From JAXDLH01 sp034666705 (GTDB taxonomy: Bacteria > Chloroflexota > UBA6077 > SHYK01): 8,807 bases of DNA. Shown in pieces: positions 6,374-8,807 of the stretch; positions within the stretch are counted from its first letter, which is position 1, and the number at the start of each line of letters is the position of its first letter. Under the pieces are notes generated by a model that had not been told where the DNA came from, made no database searches, and saw only the letters and a program-made list of their open reading frames with translations. The stretch is taken from contig JAXDLH010000095.1 in the NCBI GenBank assembly GCA_034666705.1, positions 1-8,807 on the forward strand, read 5' to 3'. A program made the position numbers and the translations under genes.

Positions 6374-8807
6374 TACATGGCGCCCCAGTTCTCGGCAGCA
6401 CGCATCTCCACCACGACCGGCACCGAGAGCTTCATCGCCCCCTCCATCAGCTCTTTCGCGGTGGCCTTCAACTCGTCGAGCTCGTCGTCCGGCGCCTCGA
6501 ACAGCAGCTCGTCGTGGACCTGGATGAGCATGCGGGCGCGCATGTTGTGGTCGACCATGTAGTCGAAGAGGCGCACCATAGCGATCTTGATGATGTCGCT
6601 CGCCGTGCCCTGCACGGGCGCGTTGATCGCCATGCGCTCGCCGGCGGCGCGCACGCCGTGCACCGGCGAGCGCAGCTCCGGAATCGTGCGCTTGCGACCG
6701 AGCAGGGTCATCACCGTGCCGGTCTCGCGAGCTTCGGCGATCAGCCGCTTCTGGAAGTCAGCCACGCCCTTGAAGCGCTCGAAATACTGGCGGATGAAGT
6801 CGGCCGCCTGTGCATTGCTCATGCCGGTCTGCTCGGCGAATCCGAACGGGCTGATCCCGTAGATAATGGCGAAGTTTGCGGTCTTGGCAAGGTTACGTTG
6901 GTCCCGCGTGACCTGCTCCAGCGGCACGCCGAACAACTCGGCCGCCGTGGCCGCGTGGACGTCCAGTCCCTCCTGGAACGCCTCGAGCAGCGTCGGGTCC
7001 TGGGTGAGGTGGGCCTGGATGCGCAGCTCGATCTGGCTGTAGTCGGCCGACAGGATCTTCCAGCCCGCATCCGGCGCGATGAAGGCACGGCGGACGCGGC
7101 GGCCAAGCTCTGTGCGCACGGGGATGTTCTGTAGATTAGGGTCGGTGGAGGAGAGCCGGCCGGTGGCAGCCACGGTCTGGTTGAACGTCGTATGGATGCG
7201 GCCGGTCTGGGGGTTCACGAGCAACGGCAGCGCGTCGACGTACGTCGACTTGAGCTTCGTGATCTCCCGGTGCTCGAGGATAAGATCGATGGCCGGATGG
7301 GCACCGCGCAGTCCGGTGAGCACGTCCGCGGCGGTGGAGGCCCGACCGGTGGCAGTGCGCTTGGCGCCCGGCAGGTGCAGCTCATCGAATAGTACGTTGG
7401 CAAGCTGCTGCGGCGAGTTGATGCTGAACTGGTGGCCGACGGCGTCAAAGATCGCCGTCTCGACCGCGGTGATCCGCTCGTACAGCTCGCGACTGAACTC
7501 CTGGAGGAATGGTGCGTCGATCGCGACGCCCGTGCGCTCCATCGCGGCGAGCACGGTGACGAGCGGGATCTCGACCTCCTGGAAGAGCTCGTCGAGCCCA
7601 CCCTCCTGCAGCTCGTGCTCGAGGATCGGGCGAACCTCGGCGAGCGTCTCCACCTCGCGACAGACTTGCTCGCCAATCTTCCCGATCGGCACCGCGTCCA
7701 GCGCCACCGCGTTGCGGCCCTCACCGGTCACGTTTTTCATCGACGGCAGCTCGCGGTTGAGGCGGGACCAGCTCAGGTCCTGGAGCGTGAGCGTCCGCTG
7801 GGAGGTTTCGACGAGATAGGCAGCAAGGCTCGAGTCGAACGTCAGGCCGCCGAGGGCGATGCCGTGGCGCGCCAGCGCGATCATCGCCCGCTTCGCATCC
7901 GGGCTCGCCTTGGTGAGCTGGGGGTCCTCGAGAATCGGGCGCAGCATCGCGAGCACCGGCTCGAGCGGGAGCGGCTCACCGCCCTCCGGCGCGCCAGCAA
8001 AGGGTAGGTAAATCGCTCCAGTCGTCGGAGCGTGCAGCGCGATCCCAACGACCCGGGCGCGCATCGCCTCGGGCCGATCGAGCGTCACGATGACGCTGAG
8101 TGGCTCGGCCGCATCGCGAATTCGGGTGACCTGCTGCTCGAGCTCGTCGAGCGAGCGCAGCACGCAGACGTCGGTCGTCGAGGCCGCGCCGAGCGATGGC
8201 TGCGGCGCAGTATCGAACAGACCTCCCTGTTGCGGCGCGGGCGCCTGTGGGGCGGCTGGTTGGAAGGAGGGAATGCGGTCGACCAGACTGCGGAAGCCGA
8301 GCTCATGGAAGAGGGTGAGCACGCGCTCGCGGTCCGGCGGCTGCACGGCCGTCCGCGCGAGGTCGAAGTCGAGCGGCGCGTCGCGCACGATCTGGGCGAG
8401 TGAGCGAGAGAGCTCCATCTGCTCCACGTACGGCTGAAGCTGCGCGGCTTGCTTCGGCGGCATCTTGTCGAAGCTTGTGAGGATGCCGTCGACGTCGCCG
8501 TAGGTCTGGAGCAGCTTGGTCGCCGTCTTCTCGCCGACGCCCGGGATGCCCGGGATATTGTCCGACACGTCGCCCCGCAGCGCCCGCAGGTCGACGAGCT
8601 GCTGGGGCGCCAGCCCGTACCGCTCGAAGACTCCGGCCTCGTCGTAGAGCACCGTATCGGTCATCCCCCGGCGGGGGACCAGCACGCGGACGTGCGGACC
8701 GACGAGCTGGAGCGCGTCGGTATCGCCCGTGATGACAATAACGTCCGCCCCGGCCTCGGTCGCCCGGTCGGCCATCGTGCCGAGCAGATCGTCGGCTTCG
8801 AGCCCGT
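6370..8807 (-). CDS. polA: DNA polymerase I, N-terminus cut by window edge
   Basis: The frame stays open to the right edge, so the methionine at 8775 is internal and about 100 residues are missing upstream. The 811 visible residues begin in the 5'-3' nuclease domain, with metal-binding EADD, TGDTD (8716-8730) and GDVSDNIPG (8548-8574) plus the helix-hairpin-helix GVGEKTATKLL. The middle region (about 7700-8120) corresponds to the 3'-5' exonuclease domain but lacks the DxE, Asp and YxxxD catalytic residues, so proofreading is probably absent as in Taq polymerase. The polymerase domain has TGRLSSTDPNLQNIPVRT, motif A DYSQIELR (7021-7044), motif B KTANFAIIYG (6856-6885) and motif C HDE (6508-6516). 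Motif B has Phe at the E. coli F762 position, predicting discrimination against dideoxynucleotides, and Ala where NFG is usual. The enzyme fills gaps and removes primers in repair and lagging-strand synthesis. Its TGA stop overlaps the next gene's start. Confidence 0.97.
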   Translation of the reverse strand, partial: GLEADDLLGTMADRATEAGADVIVITGDTDALQLVGPHVRVLVPRRGMTDTVLYDEAGVFERYGLAPQQLVDLRALRGDVSDNIPGIPGVGEKTATKLLQTYGDVDGILTSFDKMPPKQAAQLQPYVEQMELSRSLAQIVRDAPLDFDLARTAVQPPDRERVLTLFHELGFRSLVDRIPSFQPAAPQAPAPQQGGLFDTAPQPSLGAASTTDVCVLRSLDELEQQVTRIRDAAEPLSVIVTLDRPEAMRARVVGIALHAPTTGAIYLPFAGAPEGGEPLPLEPVLAMLRPILEDPQLTKASPDAKRAMIALARHGIALGGLTFDSSLAAYLVETSQRTLTLQDLSWSRLNRELPSMKNVTGEGRNAVALDAVPIGKIGEQVCREVETLAEVRPILEHELQEGGLDELFQEVEIPLVTVLAAMERTGVAIDAPFLQEFSRELYERITAVETAIFDAVGHQFSINSPQQLANVLFDELHLPGAKRTATGRASTAADVLTGLRGAHPAIDLILEHREITKLKSTYVDALPLLVNPQTGRIHTTFNQTVAATGRLSSTDPNLQNIPVRTELGRRVRRAFIAPDAGWKILSADYSQIELRIQAHLTQDPTLLEAFQEGLDVHAATAAELFGVPLEQVTRDQRNLAKTANFAIIYGISPFGFAEQTGMSNAQAADFIRQYFERFKGVADFQKRLIAEARETGTVMTLLGRKRTIPELRSPVHGVRAAGERMAINAPVQGTASDIIKIAMVRLFDYMVDHNMRARMLIQVHDELLFEAPDDELDELKATAKELMEGAMKLSVPVVVEMRAAENWGAMY

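Noticed and set aside
6283..7134. A 283-residue plus-strand frame opposite polA, and several others across 7079-8437.
   Set aside because: They are shadows of the unmistakable PolA coding frame, with no ribosome binding sites or recognisable domains.

Overview
The window is GC-rich bacterial DNA with tight gene packing. It holds six protein genes and three gaps of 220-260 bases. No rRNA, tRNA, CRISPR array, transposase or phage gene is visible. The gene content does not fix the organism. The high GC, a PolA with a degenerate 3'-5' exonuclease domain, and intergenic hairpin elements suggest a free-living soil or thermophile lineage such as Chloroflexota (Thermomicrobia-like) or a similar uncultured group. 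This is a weak inference.

Layout, left to right. (1) Positions 1-1075, minus strand: a Rieske non-haem iron oxygenase of the phthalate-dioxygenase type, cut at its C-terminus by the window edge. (2) 1179-2951, minus: a lipoprotein substrate-binding protein of an ABC peptide/nickel-type importer (SBP family 5), starting at a GTG with a strong ribosome binding site. (3) 3175-3612, plus: a divergent RpiB/LacA/LacB-family sugar-phosphate isomerase, starting at a TTG. Genes 2 and 3 are transcribed away from each other, and I see candidate promoters for both whose -35 boxes overlap at 3115-3121. (4) 3863-5536, minus: a 14-helix DHA2-family MFS efflux pump, convergent with gene 3. (5) 5837-6373, minus: a NUDIX hydrolase resembling ADP-ribose pyrophosphatase. 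(6) 6370-8807, minus: DNA polymerase I, N-terminus beyond the right edge. Its TGA stop overlaps the TTG start of the NUDIX gene, so the two look translationally coupled.

The gaps carry small structured elements: a 9-bp GC hairpin between the oxygenase and the binding protein, two adjacent hairpin elements between rpiB and the MFS gene, and a 77-bp imperfect palindrome between the MFS and NUDIX genes. None is followed by a T-run, so they look more like dispersed intergenic repeats than textbook terminators.

Functionally this is an ordinary mix: DNA repair/replication with nucleotide clean-up (polA-nudix), drug or metabolite export, solute uptake, and oxidative attack on an aromatic or related ring compound. 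I see no convincing previously undescribed multi-gene system. The points most worth a second look are the isomerase with altered catalytic positions, the shared divergent promoter region, the palindromic intergenic elements, and the unidentified substrates of the binding protein and the oxygenase.
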